Shown: one piece after another, positions 19,800 to 28,312 of the stretch
How positions within the stretch are numbered: position 1 is the first letter of the stretch
Layout: each line of letters begins with the position of its first letter
NCBI RefSeq assembly: GCF_000455825.1
Contig: NZ_ATAO01000206.1
Span: forward strand, 1-64,000
Length of the DNA stretch: 64,000 bases
Reading direction: 5' to 3'
From: Microbacterium maritypicum MF109
GTDB taxonomy: Bacteria > Actinomycetota > Actinomycetes > Actinomycetales > Microbacteriaceae
Position numbers and translations under genes: made by a program
Notes under the pieces: generated by a model
Databases searched by the model: none
The model's input: the letters and a program-made list of their open reading frames with translations, nothing else
Told to the model about the DNA's origin: nothing

Positions 19800-20951
19800 T
19801 CAGGCCGTCGCCACGGGGATGTCCATGCCCTCGAGCGCGAGGCGCGCGGCTCCATGCAGGATGGCATCAGCGCCCGTGGTCGCGGACTCGATGCGCAGGC
19901 GCTGCGTGGCGAGCGGGTGGCACGCCTCGTAGACCCGGCTGCGGACGGCGGCGATGAACGGTTCGGATGCGCTCATGCTGCCGGTGAGGAACACGGCGTG
20001 CGGGTTGAAGAAGTTCACGACGCCGGAGAGCGCCTGTCCGAGATGGGTGCCTGCGGTCCGCACCAGTGTCGTGGCCAGGGGATCCGCATCGCGCGCCAGG
20101 CTGAGCACATCGGTCGTCGTGTGCACGGAGTCGTTGCCGCGGTCTCGCATCTGCCGCACGAGGCTCGCCCCGCTCGCCACGGTCTCGAGGCAGCCGGTGT
20201 TGCCGCAGGAGCAGGGGATGTCGCCGCTGCCGTCGATGCGGGTGTGCGTGATGTCGCCGGCGGCGGAGGTCGCACCGCGGTGCACGCGGCCGTCGACGAT
20301 GATGCCGCTGCCGATCGCGGTTCCCGCCTTCACCGTGATGCTGTGGCCGGTGTGGCCGAAGCGCTCACGGTGCTCTCCCAGGGCGGCGAGATTGGCGTCG
20401 TTGTCGACCGCCACCGGAACGTCGTAGCGCGTGGAGAGGTGCTCGCCGACGCGGAACCCCGGCCATCCGGGCATCCGCGATGGCTGATCGACCGAGCCTG
20501 TCGCGATGTCGACGGGGCCCGGAAGGCTGATGCCGATCGCGTGGACGCGGCCGGCGGACGCCAGGCGGTCGAACACGACACCGAGGCGGTCGAGCGTCGC
20601 CTCGGGGCCCTCGGTCACATCGACGGCGATCGACTCGCTGTCCAAGAGGGCGCCACTGAGGGAGTGCCTGCCGATGCGCGCGTGGCCGCCGCCGAGGTCT
20701 GCCGAGAGTACGAAGCCGTCCGCGGCGATCTGGAGGACCCGGGGACGTCGTCCGCCGCGCGAGGTGCCGTCGCCCGCTTCGCGGAGGACTCCGGCGTCGA
20801 GGAGGGACTGTACGCGGAGTCCGACCGTCGATGCGGCGACGCCGAGCGATGTGGCGAGCTCCGATCGCGAGCGGGCCTCGCCGCGCGCGACGAGGTCGAG
20901 GATCCGCCGCGTGTGCGGGTCGTCGACGGTGGTGTCAGCGGTGTTCGTCAT
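19800..20951 (-). CDS. ROK-family transcriptional repressor
   Basis: 383 residues. An N-terminal winged helix (about 10-75: RRILDLVARGEARSRSELATS, then VAASTVGLRVQSLLDAGVL) is fused to a ROK sugar-binding domain. The zinc/signature region DIPCSCGNTGCLETVASG is intact. ROK repressors release DNA when a sugar or sugar phosphate binds. It is divergent from the ABC importer operon, with the palindrome ACATCGGATGT between them and a second copy before the fucosidase, so it is the probable controller of the locus. The ATG at 20951 has AGGAAAG seven bases upstream. Confidence 0.88.
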   Translation of the reverse strand: MTNTADTTVDDPHTRRILDLVARGEARSRSELATSLGVAASTVGLRVQSLLDAGVLREAGDGTSRGGRRPRVLQIAADGFVLSADLGGGHARIGRHSLSGALLDSESIAVDVTEGPEATLDRLGVVFDRLASAGRVHAIGISLPGPVDIATGSVDQPSRMPGWPGFRVGEHLSTRYDVPVAVDNDANLAALGEHRERFGHTGHSITVKAGTAIGSGIIVDGRVHRGATSAAGDITHTRIDGSGDIPCSCGNTGCLETVASGASLVRQMRDRGNDSVHTTTDVLSLARDADPLATTLVRTAGTHLGQALSGVVNFFNPHAVFLTGSMSASEPFIAAVRSRVYEACHPLATQRLRIESATTGADAILHGAARLALEGMDIPVATA

Positions 20952-21036
20952 GGGAGCACTTTCCTGTCGGAGCATCGTCAGCGTAGCGGGGGATGGTCGT
21001 GTTTCCCGGGAGTTACGAATTATCAAGGTCCGATAA

Positions 21037-21047
21037 ACATCGGATGT
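21037..21047. promoter_or_regulatory. Operator of the fucoside locus, site 2
   Basis: ACATCGGATGT in the nearly perfect palindrome TAAACATC-G-GATGTTCA, lying 85 bases before the ROK repressor start and 104 before the importer start. It matches site 1 at 18486-18496. Confidence 0.7.
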
Positions 21048-21069
21048 TCAGCTTGCGGCCTCTTGCGAA

Positions 21070-21091
21070 GTATGAAACGGTAACTTCATAC
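21070..21091. promoter_or_regulatory. Second inverted repeat in the importer promoter region
   Basis: GTATGAA (21070-21076) and TTCATAC (21085-21091), perfect arms with an 8-base spacer, between the ROK-type operator and the importer start. It could bind a second regulator. It is not the same arrangement as the MarR operator at 4308. Confidence 0.45.
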
Positions 21092-21151
21092 GAAATCCTA
21101 CTAGGTTAATTCGAGCCTCGAAATAACCAGTTCCCTTCCAGGAGGCATTCA

Positions 21152-22411
21152 ATGAAGAAGTTGCGTGTAGGGGCTGTTGTCGCCGTCGCCGGCGTGGCAG
21201 TCGCGATGACCGGCTGCGCGAGCGGCAGCGGCACCGGCGGTTCCGCCGACGGCGACACGATCGTCGTCGACATGTGGGCGGGGAGCGAGTCCGACGTCGA
21301 TGCCCTCGAGGCCCAGGTCGCATTCGCGCAGGAGCAGAACCCCGACATCAAGATCAAGCTGCAGACGTCGCCGTGGAGCGACTTCTTCACGAAGCTGACC
21401 ACCAACATGGCCAGCGGCAACATGGCGTGCGTGACCGGTATGAGCGGAGCGCAGCTGGGCGGCTACACCGGCGGCTTCCGTGAGCTGAGCGATGCCGACC
21501 TCAAGACGGCCGGCATCGACTGGTCCGAGTTCAACCCGAGCGCCGACGGCATCCTCAGCTTCGAGGGCAAGACCTATGGCGTGCCCTTCGACGTCGCCAC
21601 CATGCTCGTGTACTACAACCAGGACATGCTGACCGCAGCGGGCGCCCCCACCCCGGAGATCGGGTGGACGTTCGACGACTTCGACACCATCGCCGCGGCT
21701 GCCACCAAGGACGGCAAGTACGGCTTCGGCATGGGCATGGGCGGCTACCAGTGGATGTCGATGCCGATCGCGTACTCCGCGACGCAGCCGGCCTCCGAGG
21801 ACGGCACCCTGCACATCGACGAGAAGGCGTTCGTCGACGCCTCGACCTGGTACGCCGAGCTGGTGACCGAGAAGAAGGTCGCGGCCCCCGTGGCGTCCGC
21901 CTCCGACACCGGATGGGGCGAGAACCAGTACACCGGCGCCAATGCCGCGATGGCCGTCGACGGCACGTGGAACGCCGTGAGCTACCTCGACAACGAGTCC
22001 GGCTTCGCCGCCGGCATGGTGCCGCTGCCCGCAGGCGCGGACGGCAACCCCGGCCCGATCCTCGGCTCCGGTTACGGCATCTCGGCCAACTGCAAGAACC
22101 CGGAGGCCGCCCTCAAGGTGATGGGCTCGCTGCTGGGCGAGGACGCGCAGGACTACATCGCATCCTCGGGACGCTCGTATCCCGCGCGCACGTCGTCGCA
22201 GCCGCTGTACTTCGAGTCCATCGACGAGAAGTACCGCGACCAGGTGCAGTCGGTGTTCGAGGCCGCGTTCGGCGACACCGTTCCGCTGTACATGACGAAG
22301 AACTGGCAGAAGCTCGACAGCTACATCCAGCCCAACCTGGTCAGCGTCTACAACGGTCAGATGACGATGGAAGAGCTGCTCTCCAACGCGCAGGCGCAGT
22401 TCGGCGAGTGA
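21152..22411 (+). CDS. Sugar ABC transporter, substrate-binding lipoprotein
   Basis: 419 residues. The N-terminus [21 protein letters not shown] is a lipoprotein signal with lipobox cysteine Cys22. The mature part is a family 1 solute-binding protein (CUT1 type): [52 protein letters not shown]. It is anchored to the outer face of the membrane and delivers an oligosaccharide, probably a fucoside, to the two permeases encoded next. AGGAGG precedes the ATG. It heads an operon of importer, kinase, M81 protein and second fucosidase. Confidence 0.92.
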   Translation: MKKLRVGAVVAVAGVAVAMTGCASGSGTGGSADGDTIVVDMWAGSESDVDALEAQVAFAQEQNPDIKIKLQTSPWSDFFTKLTTNMASGNMACVTGMSGAQLGGYTGGFRELSDADLKTAGIDWSEFNPSADGILSFEGKTYGVPFDVATMLVYYNQDMLTAAGAPTPEIGWTFDDFDTIAAAATKDGKYGFGMGMGGYQWMSMPIAYSATQPASEDGTLHIDEKAFVDASTWYAELVTEKKVAAPVASASDTGWGENQYTGANAAMAVDGTWNAVSYLDNESGFAAGMVPLPAGADGNPGPILGSGYGISANCKNPEAALKVMGSLLGEDAQDYIASSGRSYPARTSSQPLYFESIDEKYRDQVQSVFEAAFGDTVPLYMTKNWQKLDSYIQPNLVSVYNGQMTMEELLSNAQAQFGE

Positions 22412-22458
22412 CCCGGCTCCGGCCACCGCAGTAACGCAGCAACAGAGAAAGAACTGAG

Positions 22459-23364
22459 ATGACGATCACGACGAGACGTCGACGATCGCTCGCCAAGGTG
22501 GAGGCCGGTCAGGCGCTGGGGTTCGCAAGCCCCGCCCTGATCGGGCTCGCCCTGTTCACGATCGTGCCCGTCGGGCTCTCGATCGTGATGAGCGTCTTCG
22601 ACTGGCCGACCTTCGGCGAGCGGACCTTCAACGGCGTGGACAACTACGTCAAGCTGTTCACCAGCAGCCCCGACTTCTGGCCGGCGCTGCGCAACTCGGC
22701 GGTATACACCCTGCTCTACGTGCCGCTGAGCGTCGCTCTCTCGCTCGTGCTCGCTCTCGGCCTCGGATCGCGAATCCGCGGACGAGGAGCCCTGCGCGTG
22801 CTCTTCTTCATCCCCGTGGTGACTCCGATGGTCGCCAACGTGCTGGTGTGGAAGATGATGCTGCAGCCGCAGGGGCTGTTCAACGGGCTCTCGCAGACCT
22901 GGTTCGGCATCGAGCTGCCGAACTTCCTCGCCGATCCGTCATGGGCCATGATCATGGTCGTCGTGATGAGCGTCTGGCAGGGGCTCGGCTACAACATGCT
23001 GATCTTCTCGGCCGCTCTCGAGCAGCTCCCCGAGAGCGTGCTGGAGGCGGCGAGCATCGACGGCGCCCGAGGGTTCCGCCGGGTATGGAGCATCATCATC
23101 CCGATGATCTCGCCGTCGATCTTCTTCGCGACGATCATGACGATGATCACCTCCCTGCAGGTGTTCGTCCAGCCGCAGATGCTCACCGGCGGCGGCCCCG
23201 GCAACGCCACCAAGCCGCTCGTCATGTACATCTGGGAGCAGGGGTTCACCTTCGGCGACCTCGGCCTCGCCGCCGCAGCCGCGTGGATCCTCTTCGCGAT
23301 CATCATCGCGATCACCGGGCTCCAGTTCGCCGCGCAGAAGAAGTGGGTGCACTATGAGCACTGA
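22459..23364 (+). CDS. Sugar ABC transporter permease 1
   Basis: 301 residues with six predicted helices, of the MalF/UgpA type within CUT1 systems. The cytoplasmic EAA loop that contacts the ATPase is seen as LEAASIDGARGFRRVWSIIIPMISP (written here in family form; about residues 195-220). The second permease gene overlaps its end by 11 bases. No ATPase subunit is encoded nearby; as in many actinobacterial CUT1 systems, a shared MsiK-type ATPase encoded elsewhere probably powers it. Confidence 0.92.
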   Translation: MTITTRRRRSLAKVEAGQALGFASPALIGLALFTIVPVGLSIVMSVFDWPTFGERTFNGVDNYVKLFTSSPDFWPALRNSAVYTLLYVPLSVALSLVLALGLGSRIRGRGALRVLFFIPVVTPMVANVLVWKMMLQPQGLFNGLSQTWFGIELPNFLADPSWAMIMVVVMSVWQGLGYNMLIFSAALEQLPESVLEAASIDGARGFRRVWSIIIPMISPSIFFATIMTMITSLQVFVQPQMLTGGGPGNATKPLVMYIWEQGFTFGDLGLAAAAAWILFAIIIAITGLQFAAQKKWVHYEH

Positions 23365-24262
23365 GACCCTCGTCCGCCCCACGGGCCGTGCCGGCCGCTC
23401 CGATCGGGAGCGTGCGCGCGGCGCGGCGACCACACCGGGTGCCCGCGCGCGACTGATCCTCGCCCATGTCGCGATCTACATCGCGGCGCTGATCTTCATC
23501 TCCCCGCTGATCTACGCGTTCTTCTCGGCGCTCAAGCCGAACGCCGAGATGTTCTCGATGCCGCCGACCCTGGTGGGTTCCGAGCTGCGGTGGAGCAACT
23601 TCGTCGACGTGTTCGCCTACGGGCCGTTCCTGACCTACATCGTGAACTCCTTCATCGTCGCGATCGGCGGCACCCTCGTCGTTCTGGTCGTCTCGACCAC
23701 GGCAGGGTACGCCTTCGGGCGTCTGCGCTGGAAGGGCCGCGACGCGGTGTTCGTGCTGTTCCTCGCGACGCTCATGGTGCCGGCCGAAGTCCTCGTCATC
23801 CCGATGTTCCAGGTGATGCAGTGGTTCAACTGGGTCGACACCTACCAGGCGCTGATCCTGCCCTTCGCCTTCGGGGCCTTCGGCACGTTCCTGATGCGGC
23901 AGTTCTTCCGCGGCATCCCGTACGAGCTGGAGGAGGCGGCACGCGTCGACGGCGCCGGCCCCGTGCGCTCGTTCCTGCAGATCATCCTTCCCCTGTCGAA
24001 GTCGGCCGTGGCGGTGCTCGCGGTGTTCACGTTCCTCTCGTTCTGGAACAGCTACCTGTGGCCGCTGATCGTGACGGTCGACTACAACGCGCACGGAACG
24101 CTCCCCGTCGGACTCGCGAGCTTCGCGGGACTCACCGGCACGCGGTGGGACCTGCAGATGGCCGCGGCCATCATCTCGATGGTGCCGACGACGATTCTCG
24201 TGATCGTGTTGCAGAAGCACCTCGTCAAGGGCATCGCGATGGCAGGACTGGGCGGGCGCTGA
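23354..24262 (+). CDS. Sugar ABC transporter permease 2
   Basis: 302 residues with about six helices, of the MalG/UgpE type. Features include SPLIYAFFSALKPNAEMF after the first helix, the EAA loop ELEEAARVDGAGPVRSF, and the end KHLVKGIAMAGLGG typical of this partner. It starts inside the end of permease 1 (11-base overlap), which indicates coupled translation and one-to-one assembly. The sugar kinase gene begins three bases after its stop. Confidence 0.92.
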   Translation: MSTETLVRPTGRAGRSDRERARGAATTPGARARLILAHVAIYIAALIFISPLIYAFFSALKPNAEMFSMPPTLVGSELRWSNFVDVFAYGPFLTYIVNSFIVAIGGTLVVLVVSTTAGYAFGRLRWKGRDAVFVLFLATLMVPAEVLVIPMFQVMQWFNWVDTYQALILPFAFGAFGTFLMRQFFRGIPYELEEAARVDGAGPVRSFLQIILPLSKSAVAVLAVFTFLSFWNSYLWPLIVTVDYNAHGTLPVGLASFAGLTGTRWDLQMAAAIISMVPTTILVIVLQKHLVKGIAMAGLGGR

Positions 24263-24264
24263 GC

Positions 24265-25242
24265 ATGATCGGTCAGGAACAGCGCACCACCATGCCCGTC
24301 GACGGCGTCGTCCTCCCCAACGGCACCGGTCTGGTCGGGATCGACATCGGCGGCACCAAGATCGCGGCCCTCCTCGTCAGTGCCGAAGGAACCGTCCTCG
24401 CCAGGGGAAGCGTCCCGGCACCCGCTGCCCTCGGCGGAGGCGCGATGGCCGATGCGGCGGCAGAACTCACCCGCGCGCTGGTCGCCGAGGCCGACGTGAC
24501 ACTCGTCGCGGCAGGGGTCGGCGCAGCGGGGGTCATCGACCATGAGACCGGGACGATCCGCGCGGCATCGGCCACCTTCGTCGGGTGGGCGGGGTTCCCC
24601 CTGGCGGACGAACTCGAAGCACGTCTCGGCGTCCCCGTACGTGTCGAGAACGACGTCAACGCCTTCCTGCTCGGCGAGGCCGCCGCCGACGGGCGCACGG
24701 ACCGCGATGTGCTCGGCGTGATGCTCGGCACGGGCGTCGGCGGTGCGCTCATGATCGACGGTGAGCTCCATCACGGTCCGCACGGTGCGGCGGGGGAGAT
24801 CGGACACACCCCCGGCTACAGCGAGCTCGTGTGCACCTGTGGCCAGACCGGCCATCTGGAGACATTGGCGTCGGGCACCTCGATCGCACTGCGCTTTCAG
24901 GAGCGCACGGCGGGACCTATCCTCGACGCCAGAGACGTCGCCGACCGTGCCCGACAGGGCGACGTGGACGCGATCGCGGTGTTCGACGCCGCCGGGCACG
25001 CGCTCGCGCTCGCGTGTGCCAGTGCGGCGACGATCATGGATCTGCCCTGTGCGATCGTGGGCGGCGGCGTCGCCACCGCCTGGGACCTCCTCGAGCCGGC
25101 GATCGCGCGCACGCTGCGCACGGACTCTCCGGTATCGGGCATCCCTCTGCGCATCATCCCCGCCGTCCTCGGTTCCGATGCCGTCGCCCTCGGCGCCATC
25201 GAGACCGCCCGCCGTGCCCTCGTGCCGGCACGAGCACACTGA
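24265..25242 (+). CDS. ROK-family sugar kinase
   Basis: 325 residues, without a DNA-binding domain. The ATP-binding segment is LVGIDIGGTKIAALLV (about 22-37). The ROK signature GVMLGTGVGGALMIDGEL and the zinc region GEIGHTP...CTCGQTGHLETLASG are present. Members phosphorylate glucose, N-acetylmannosamine, N-acetylglucosamine or similar sugars; L-fucose is not a usual substrate. In this locus it may phosphorylate the sugar left after fucose removal, or supply the effector for the ROK repressor. The ATG at 24265 follows the permease stop directly; ATG 24292 is an alternative. Confidence 0.85.
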   Translation: MIGQEQRTTMPVDGVVLPNGTGLVGIDIGGTKIAALLVSAEGTVLARGSVPAPAALGGGAMADAAAELTRALVAEADVTLVAAGVGAAGVIDHETGTIRAASATFVGWAGFPLADELEARLGVPVRVENDVNAFLLGEAAADGRTDRDVLGVMLGTGVGGALMIDGELHHGPHGAAGEIGHTPGYSELVCTCGQTGHLETLASGTSIALRFQERTAGPILDARDVADRARQGDVDAIAVFDAAGHALALACASAATIMDLPCAIVGGGVATAWDLLEPAIARTLRTDSPVSGIPLRIIPAVLGSDAVALGAIETARRALVPARAH

Positions 25243-25254
25243 TCCCGGTTCGCA

Positions 25255-25308
25255 CCGACCACTCGATGAGCCCCGACCACCCGATGAGTCCACCCGACGA
25301 GCCCCGAC
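25255..25308. repeat. Degenerate 18-bp tandem repeat in an operon gap
   Basis: CCGACCACTCGATGAGCC (25255-25272) is followed by a copy with two changes (25273-25290) and a more degenerate third copy, between the kinase gene and the M81 gene. It ends just before the AAGGAG ribosome site. Confidence 0.55.
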
Positions 25309-25322
25309 AAGGAGCACACCAC

Positions 25323-26900
25323 GTGACTGCACGTCCCGAAGCCCACGAGATCTGGATGGGTTCCCTTCCTTCCGTCGCAGACGGCGGGCTCCCGAGACCC
25401 CGCATCGGCATCGCCGGGATCTCGATCGAGTCGAGCACGTTCTCCCCTCATATCTCCGGTGACGAGGCCTTCACGGTCCGCACCGGAGAGGCCCTGCGCT
25501 CGTACTATCCCTTCCTCGAGGACGGGCGCGAGCTCGAAGCCGCCGCGGAGTGGGTACCGCTCACACACGGACGCTCCCTGCCGGGCGGAGCCGTGGCTCC
25601 GGAGACCTACCACCGGATGAAGGATGCGATCGTGGAGGGCATCCGCACGCAGGGGCCCTTCGACGGCTTCTTCTTCGACATCCACGGCGCCATGAGCGTC
25701 GTCGGCATGGAGGACGCCGAGGGGGATCTCGCTCTCGCGGTGCGCGCGGCCCTCGGCCCCGACACGCTGGTGTCGACCTCGATGGATCTGCACGGCAACG
25801 TCTCGGAGGTGCTGCGCGACGCGGTCGATCTGCTGACCTGCTACCGGATGGCGCCGCACGAGGACTGGATGAACACCAAGGAGCGGGCGGTGTGGAACCT
25901 GCTCTCGCGACTGCGGGGGCCGCACGGCACCGACCCGCTGCGTCGGCGCCCGTTCACGGCGTGGGTGCCGGTCCCGGTGCTGCTGCCCGGGGAGAAGACC
26001 AGCACCCGCCTGGAGCCGGCGCGCAGCATCTACGCGCAGCTGCCCGAGATCGAAGCGCTTCCCGGCGTCGTCGACGCCTCGGTGTGGATCGGCTATGCCT
26101 GGGCGGACGAGCCGCGGTGCCAGGCGTACGTCGTGGTCACCGGCGACGACGAGGAGCTGATCGCGCGCGAGGCCGAGCGCGTGGCACGGATGTTCTGGGA
26201 CGCCCGCGAGGACTTCGTCTTCGTGGCCGAGACCGGATCCCTCGATGAGGCGCTCGAGAAGGCGCTCGCCCCGGGAGCGCCGCATCCGTACCTGATCTCG
26301 GACTCGGGCGACAACCCGACCGCCGGTGGTGCGGGCGACGTGACCTGGACGCTCGCGCACCTGCTGCAGCGTGCGGAGCTCACCGACGGCAGGCGCACCA
26401 CTCTGGTCGCCTCAATCTTCGATCCCGTGGCCGTCGCCCAGGCAGCGGCCGCCGGTGTCGGCGCCACCGTCACCCTCGACGCCGGCGCAGGGGTCGACCC
26501 AGGCCCGCACGGCCCCGTGCCGATCACCGGGACCGTGTTCTCCATCACCGACGGGGATCCCGATGCGGGCACGCAGGTCGTGATCGCAGTGGGCGGGCTG
26601 CACGCCATCATCACCGAGCGCCGCAAGCCGTTCCACCACCTCTCGGATTTCCGGATGCTGGGGCTCGAGCCCACGAGCGCCGACATCGTCGTGGTGAAGA
26701 TCGGCTACCTCGAACCGGAGCTGTACGAGCTCGCCGTGGGCTGGACGCTCGCGTTGACGCCCGGAGGTGTCGATCAGGACCTGCTGCGTCTGGGCCACCA
26801 CCGCCTGCGGCCCGGCGTCTACCCCTTCGACCCGAACGGGAATCCCGATCTCACCGCGGTCGTCGTCCGTCGCGGAACCCCTGAGGAGCAGAGCGCATGA
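25323..26900 (+). CDS. M81-family metallopeptidase-like protein (MlrC type)
   Basis: 525 residues. The sequence matches the M81/MlrC family: ISIESSTFSPHISGDEAF near the start, FFFDIHGAMSVVGMEDAEGD and STSMDLHGNVSE with likely metal-binding Asp/His residues, CYRMAPHEDWMNTKERA, and SDSGDNPTAGGAGDVTW before the C-terminal domain. MlrC cleaves linearised microcystin, but most members have no tested substrate. No signal peptide is seen. The GTG start has AAGGAG upstream, and its end overlaps the second fucosidase gene (ATGA). Its role in a fucoside operon is unknown; an amide bond of a glycopeptide or N-acyl sugar is one guess. Confidence 0.82.
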   Translation: MTARPEAHEIWMGSLPSVADGGLPRPRIGIAGISIESSTFSPHISGDEAFTVRTGEALRSYYPFLEDGRELEAAAEWVPLTHGRSLPGGAVAPETYHRMKDAIVEGIRTQGPFDGFFFDIHGAMSVVGMEDAEGDLALAVRAALGPDTLVSTSMDLHGNVSEVLRDAVDLLTCYRMAPHEDWMNTKERAVWNLLSRLRGPHGTDPLRRRPFTAWVPVPVLLPGEKTSTRLEPARSIYAQLPEIEALPGVVDASVWIGYAWADEPRCQAYVVVTGDDEELIAREAERVARMFWDAREDFVFVAETGSLDEALEKALAPGAPHPYLISDSGDNPTAGGAGDVTWTLAHLLQRAELTDGRRTTLVASIFDPVAVAQAAAAGVGATVTLDAGAGVDPGPHGPVPITGTVFSITDGDPDAGTQVVIAVGGLHAIITERRKPFHHLSDFRMLGLEPTSADIVVVKIGYLEPELYELAVGWTLALTPGGVDQDLLRLGHHRLRPGVYPFDPNGNPDLTAVVVRRGTPEEQSA

Positions 26901-28237
26901 TGAACTTCGAGAAGCGCACCGGACCGGACCTCGGCGCGGACGCTCCGACGTACCCGACGCAGGGTGTGCCCGACTGGTACCGCGACGCGAAGCTCGGCTT
27001 CTTCGTGCACTGGGGCCTCTACTCGGTGCCGGCGTGGGCCGTGCAGCACGGCGAGGGCGTGAACATTCCGACCGAGGACGCGTACGCCTGGCACCAGTAC
27101 GCAGAGTGGTACGGCAACACCGTGCGCATCGCCGGCAGCCCCACGTGGGAGCGGCATCAGCAGCTGTTCGGGCCGGGCACCTCGTACGAGGACCTCGCCG
27201 ATCGATGGGATGCCTCGGCGTTCGACGCGGATGCCTTCGTGGGCGAGCTCGTCGGCGCGGGAGCCCGGTACATCATCCCCACGACGAAGCACCACGAGGG
27301 GTTCTGCCTGTGGGACACCGCGACGACCGGCTTCAACGCGGTGGCTCGTGGTCCGCGCCGTGACCTCATCTCCGAGTTCCACGATGCCACCCGCCGGGCG
27401 GGTGCGAAGTTCGGCGTCTACTACTCGGGCGCGCTCGACTGGCATGTGAGCGACTTCCCGGCGATCGAATCGGACACCGATCTGTTCCGGTTCCGTCGCA
27501 ACGACGCGCACTTCGCCCGCTACTCCGCCGCACAGCTCGACGAGCTCGTGGCGCGCTTCTCGCCCGACGTGCTCTGGAACGACATCGAGTGGCCGGACGG
27601 TGGCAAGGGGCGTGACGATTACGCGGTCGCCGCGCTCCTGGAGCGGTACTTCGATGCCGTACCGGATGGTGTCGTCAACGACCGCTGGGGTGTGCCGTAC
27701 CACGGCTTCCTCACCCGCGAATACACGGACATCCCCGAGATCATCCCGGAGCCATGGGAGTCGACCCGCGGCCTCGGCTACTCGTTCGGTTTCAACCAGG
27801 CGGAGGACGAGCGGCACTCGCTGTCCGGTGCGGCGCTCATCCGCCTGCTCGTCGACGTCGTGGCCAAGAACGGCAATCTGCTGATCAACGTGGGCCCTGC
27901 GGCCGACGGCTCGATCCCGGAACTGCAGCGGAGCGCGATGCGCGAGCTGGGTGCGTGGCTGCAGGCGAACGGGCACGCGATCTACGGCACACGACCGTGG
28001 ATCCGGATGGGGGAGCGGAGCGGCGCTCCGCGTCGCTACACGACCACAGGGGCGACGGTGCACGTGCACGCGCTCGACCCGAGCGTCGGCACGATCGGGT
28101 TGCCCGATGAACTGCGCACGCGCGATCTGCGCTGGTCGGACGGGTCCGTCGCCGAGCGGTCGGCGCAGGACAGCGCGGTCGTTGTGATCCCGGCCGGTCT
28201 GCGCGAAGAGGCTGTCGCGGTCCTGTCCGCAGGCTGA
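26897..28237 (+). CDS. GH29 alpha-L-fucosidase, second copy
   Basis: 446 residues, clearly diverged from the fucosidase at 18507. The barrel shows LGFFVHWGLYSVPAW, the paired histidines in TTKHHEGFCLWDT, and FSPDVLWNDIEWP with Asp219 as the likely nucleophile. A short insertion (VNIPTEDAYAWHQYAEWYGN) after strand 1 and the WND-type nucleophile motif separate it from the first copy, so the two probably differ in linkage preference. It has no signal peptide. It is the last gene of the importer operon, translationally coupled to the M81 gene, and is followed by a hairpin terminator. Confidence 0.9.
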   Translation: MMNFEKRTGPDLGADAPTYPTQGVPDWYRDAKLGFFVHWGLYSVPAWAVQHGEGVNIPTEDAYAWHQYAEWYGNTVRIAGSPTWERHQQLFGPGTSYEDLADRWDASAFDADAFVGELVGAGARYIIPTTKHHEGFCLWDTATTGFNAVARGPRRDLISEFHDATRRAGAKFGVYYSGALDWHVSDFPAIESDTDLFRFRRNDAHFARYSAAQLDELVARFSPDVLWNDIEWPDGGKGRDDYAVAALLERYFDAVPDGVVNDRWGVPYHGFLTREYTDIPEIIPEPWESTRGLGYSFGFNQAEDERHSLSGAALIRLLVDVVAKNGNLLINVGPAADGSIPELQRSAMRELGAWLQANGHAIYGTRPWIRMGERSGAPRRYTTTGATVHVHALDPSVGTIGLPDELRTRDLRWSDGSVAERSAQDSAVVVIPAGLREEAVAVLSAG

Positions 28238-28258
28238 GACGGATCAGATCGCGACGAG

Positions 28259-28297
28259 GCGAGGGCCCTCCCGACCACGAGTCGGGAGGGCCCTCGC
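28259..28297. terminator. Bidirectional hairpin between convergent genes
   Basis: A 17-bp perfect stem (28259-28275 with 28281-28297) around the loop CACGA. It serves the fucosidase operon and the convergent dehydrogenase gene. There is no T-tract on the plus side. Confidence 0.75.
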
Positions 28298-28312
28298 TGT
28301 GTGCGCCCGCGC

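Noticed and set aside
21070..21091. Second binding site for the MarR protein encoded at 3876-4313
   Set aside because: The half-site TTCATAC is shared, but the arms are in the opposite order (GTATGAA first) and the outer bases differ, so the geometry does not match the MarR operator.
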